6,409 nt of DNA from CAYXZQ01 sp964469935 (lineage in GTDB: Archaea > Nanobdellota > Nanobdellia > Woesearchaeales > DSVV01): contig CAYXZQ010000056.1 in assembly GCA_964469935.1 (NCBI GenBank), positions 1 to 6,409 on the forward strand, in the 5' to 3' direction. Below are positions 3,911-6,409 of this stretch, piece after piece. The stretch's first letter is position 1. Every line of letters starts with the position of its first letter. The position numbers and the translations under genes were made by a program. A model generated the notes under the pieces. It saw only the letters and a program-made list of their open reading frames with translations. It made no database searches and had not been told where the DNA came from.

Positions 3911-6409
3911 ATGCTTGACATGAACAAGGTCGCCCAGAAATGGCAGAAAAGGTGGGCCAAGGAAGGCATATTCAGGACAAGGCCTGACAAGAGGAAGAAG
4001 TTCTACTGCCTCGAGATGTACCCCTATCCGTCAGCCAAGCTCCACATAGGCCATCTCAGGAACTACTCCATAGGCGACGCCCTTGCGAGGTTCAAGAGGA
4101 TGCAGGGCAACAACGTGCTCTATCCCATGGGCTATGACGCATTCGGCCTGCCTGCTGAGAACGCCGCAATCCAGAACAAGGTCGACCCCGAGGAATGGAC
4201 AAAGGCAAACATAGAGTCCATAAAGGCACAGCAGAAGGCCATGGGGCTATCGTATGACTGGGACAGGCAGCTTGCAAGCCTCGATACAGGATACTACAGG
4301 TGGAACCAGTGGATATTCCTCAAGCTCTACGAGAAAGGGCTTGCATACAAGAAGAGATCGGCTGTGAACTGGTGCCCGCAGTGCGCGACAGTCCTTGCGA
4401 ACGAGCAGGTCGAGCAGGGCAGGTGCTGGCGGTGCAGGTCAGAGGTCACTGAAAAGGAGCTTGAGCAGTGGTACCTGAAAATAACAGAATATGCAGACGA
4501 GCTTCTCGAGGACATAAAGAAGCTCGAGCACTGGCCTGATAAGGTCAGGACAATGCAGACCAACTGGATAGGAAAGAGCCACGGGACGCTCATCGATTTC
4601 AGGATAGAAGGCACGGACAAGGCAGTCTCCACATTCACGACCAGGCCAGACACTATCTTCGGCGTGACATGCCTGGTCTTCGCCCTTGAGCACCCCATGG
4701 TCGAGGAGCTCATCAAGGGCACTGAATATGAAAATCCTGTATCTGATTTCATAAGGGAGCAGAAGAAAAGAAGCCTGATTGACAGGACAGCCGAGGGAAG
4801 GGAGAAGTTCGGCATGTTCATAGGCAGGTATTTCATAAACCCTGTCAATGGGGAGAAGTTCCCGCTCTATGTCGCTGATTACGCGCTCATGGAATACGGC
4901 ACAGGCGCCGTGATGGTCGTCCCAGCCCATGACCAGCGGGATTTTGATTTCGCAATAAAATACAAGCTCCCGGTAAGGATAGTCATAACGCCCACGCAGT
5001 ATGACCTCACAGAGGAGAAGCTCAGGCAGTCAAAGAGGGCTTATGTCGACGAGGGCGTGCTCGTCAATTCCGGCGGCTTCGACGGCACACAGAACATCGA
5101 CGCTATCGAGGACATATCCAAATGGCTCGAGAAGAATGGCTGGGGCAAGAGGACAGTCAACTACAAGCTCAGGGACTGGCTGATTTCAAGGCAGAGGTTC
5201 TGGGGCACGCCGATACCAGTAATCTATTGCGATGCCTGCGGAACAGTTCCTGTGCCTGAAGAGGACCTCCCTGTGAAGCTTCCGAGCGGAAAGAAAGCCA
5301 AGTTCACAGGGACAGGCAACCCTCTCGCGACAGTCGAAGATTTCGTGAATGTAAAATGCCCGAAATGCGGGCTTGACGCGAGGCGCGAGACAGACACCAT
5401 GGACACATTCATAGACTCCTCATGGTATTTCATCAGGTTCTGCTCGCCGAGATATGAAAACGGGCCGTTCGAGAAGAAAGAGACAGAATACTGGATGCCT
5501 GTGGACCAGTACATCGGGGGGATCGAGCACGCAATACTTCATCTGCTGTACGCAAGATTCTTCACAAAGGCGCTCAGGGACCTCGGGCTCACGACGATCG
5601 ACGAGCCTTTCAGCAGGCTCCTCACCCAGGGCATGGTCATAAAGGACGGGGAGAAGATGTCAAAGTCAGTCGGCAATGTCGTCGACCCCGCTGACATCAC
5701 GGACAAGTACGGCCCGGACACGGCACGGCTCTTCATACTCTTCGCAGCTCTGCCGGAAAAGGAGCTCGACTGGTCTGACAAGGGAGTATTGGGGTCGTAC
5801 AAGTTCCTGAACAGGCTCTGGAACCTTGTCGAGGACAACAGGAAAAACATTTCACACAGACCTATAGACGAAAAGAAACTGAACAGCAGGGACAGGTACA
5901 TACTGAGCAGGACCCACAGGACGATTAAGCAGGTGACAGAGGACATATCGAATTTCCGGCACAGCCTCGCTGCCGGCGCTGTCATGGAGCTTGCAGGCGC
6001 GCTCATGAGATACAGGGAGAAGAACAACGAGGTCTTCACCTACAGCCTGAGGATGCTTGCCCAGCTGATATCGCCGTTCACCCCCCACATCGCTGAGGAG
6101 ATATGGGAAGCGATCGGCATGGAAGGGTTCGTATCTGTCTCCAGATGGCCGGAGCCTGATGAAAAATACATCGACCCAAATGCCGAAGCAGGAGAGGAGC
6201 TTGTCGAGAATACCAGGAGGGACATACTGCATGTCATGGAGCTTGCAAATATTGCAAAGCCGAAAAAAGTAACGCTGTTCGTGGCCCATGAGTGGAAATT
6301 CGGGTTCTTCGGCATGATGAAGAAAGAGCTCGAGAAGACAAGGGACCCGGGGACCATCATAAAAGAGCTCATGAAGACAGACCTAAAGGCGTACGGCAAG
6401 GACGTAACG
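3911..6409 (+). CDS. leuS: leucyl-tRNA synthetase, bacterial-type architecture (3' end beyond window)
   Basis: The enzyme charges tRNA-Leu with leucine in the cytoplasm. The frame is open for 833 codons to the window edge. HIGH is at 45-48 and KMSKS at 582-586. A zinc module with Cys155, Cys158, Cys172 and Cys175 precedes the CP1 editing domain, which has the threonine-rich TTRPDT (243-248) and the conserved HDQRD with Asp341 and Asp344. A second Cys cluster (CDACG and CPKCG) follows before ETDTMDTF. Editing-domain placement after the first zinc module and the general wording are bacterial-type rather than archaeal/eukaryotic. The leucine-specific insertion before KMSKS in E. coli is missing: QGMV at 573-576 leads almost directly to KMSKS. 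The last 50 residues (VTLFVAHEWK onward) resemble the archaeal tail more than the bacterial one. Base content is high (38 of 60 at 5581-5640). The start at 3911 is favoured over 3920 by TATA spacing. Confidence 0.95.
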   Translation, partial: MLDMNKVAQKWQKRWAKEGIFRTRPDKRKKFYCLEMYPYPSAKLHIGHLRNYSIGDALARFKRMQGNNVLYPMGYDAFGLPAENAAIQNKVDPEEWTKANIESIKAQQKAMGLSYDWDRQLASLDTGYYRWNQWIFLKLYEKGLAYKKRSAVNWCPQCATVLANEQVEQGRCWRCRSEVTEKELEQWYLKITEYADELLEDIKKLEHWPDKVRTMQTNWIGKSHGTLIDFRIEGTDKAVSTFTTRPDTIFGVTCLVFALEHPMVEELIKGTEYENPVSDFIREQKKRSLIDRTAEGREKFGMFIGRYFINPVNGEKFPLYVADYALMEYGTGAVMVVPAHDQRDFDFAIKYKLPVRIVITPTQYDLTEEKLRQSKRAYVDEGVLVNSGGFDGTQNIDAIEDISKWLEKNGWGKRTVNYKLRDWLISRQRFWGTPIPVIYCDACGTVPVPEEDLPVKLPSGKKAKFTGTGNPLATVEDFVNVKCPKCGLDARRETDTMDTFIDSSWYFIRFCSPRYENGPFEKKETEYWMPVDQYIGGIEHAILHLLYARFFTKALRDLGLTTIDEPFSRLLTQGMVIKDGEKMSKSVGNVVDPADITDKYGPDTARLFILFAALPEKELDWSDKGVLGSYKFLNRLWNLVEDNRKNISHRPIDEKKLNSRDRYILSRTHRTIKQVTEDISNFRHSLAAGAVMELAGALMRYREKNNEVFTYSLRMLAQLISPFTPHIAEEIWEAIGMEGFVSVSRWPEPDEKYIDPNAEAGEELVENTRRDILHVMELANIAKPKKVTLFVAHEWKFGFFGMMKKELEKTRDPGTIIKELMKTDLKAYGKDVT

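Noticed and set aside
4327..4930. Two long minus-strand open frames inside leuS
   Set aside because: They are antisense shadows of a GC-rich, fully conserved LeuRS reading frame, with no recognisable motifs and no promoter.
5224..6399. Several minus-strand open frames over the 3' part of leuS
   Set aside because: They overlap one another and the conserved catalytic, KMSKS and anticodon-binding regions on the other strand; compositions are low-complexity and Ser/Leu rich, typical of antisense frames.

Overview
The window looks archaeal. Three genes have AT-rich TATA boxes 27-30 bases (leuS, KaiC-like ATPase) or about 50 bases (V4R gene) before the start. Two of these starts appear essentially leaderless. 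The radical SAM gene has a GGTG-type ribosome binding site, and terminator candidates are T-tracts rather than hairpins. The lineage cannot be fixed from this stretch. A bacterial-architecture leucyl-tRNA synthetase and uneven base composition would suit an uncultivated, transfer-rich archaeon, possibly of the DPANN kind; that is inference.

Layout, left to right: (1) the last 16 codons of an unidentified + strand gene (1-51). (2) A cobalamin-binding-type radical SAM protein (62-1693, +), probably in the same operon. (3) A tandem V4R-domain protein (1686-2816, -), much more AT-rich than its neighbours, which meets the radical SAM gene tail to tail with an 8-base overlap. (4) A single-domain KaiC/RAD55-like ATPase (2920-3594, -), upstream of the V4R gene on the same strand but with its own promoter and a T-rich terminator. 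(5) A 316-base divergent intergenic region. (6) The first 833 codons of leuS (3911 to the window end, +).

The most unusual part is the divergent intergenic region. A 213-base noncoding segment is bounded by a perfect 13-base inverted repeat near its ends and flanked by an 8-base direct repeat, ATGACACG, which looks like a target-site duplication. Its interior is almost entirely consecutive hairpins. It reads best as a small non-autonomous transposable element (MITE-like) inserted between the two divergent promoters, although a structured RNA closed by a 13-bp helix is an alternative. Just outside it, an 8+8 palindrome encloses the promoter of the KaiC-like gene and resembles an operator.

Functionally, the V4R protein (a putative small-molecule or metal sensor) and the KaiC-like ATPase (a family proposed to act as archaeal signalling hubs) may be linked, but only adjacency supports this. 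LeuRS is a housekeeping enzyme, and the radical SAM protein's substrate cannot be inferred.
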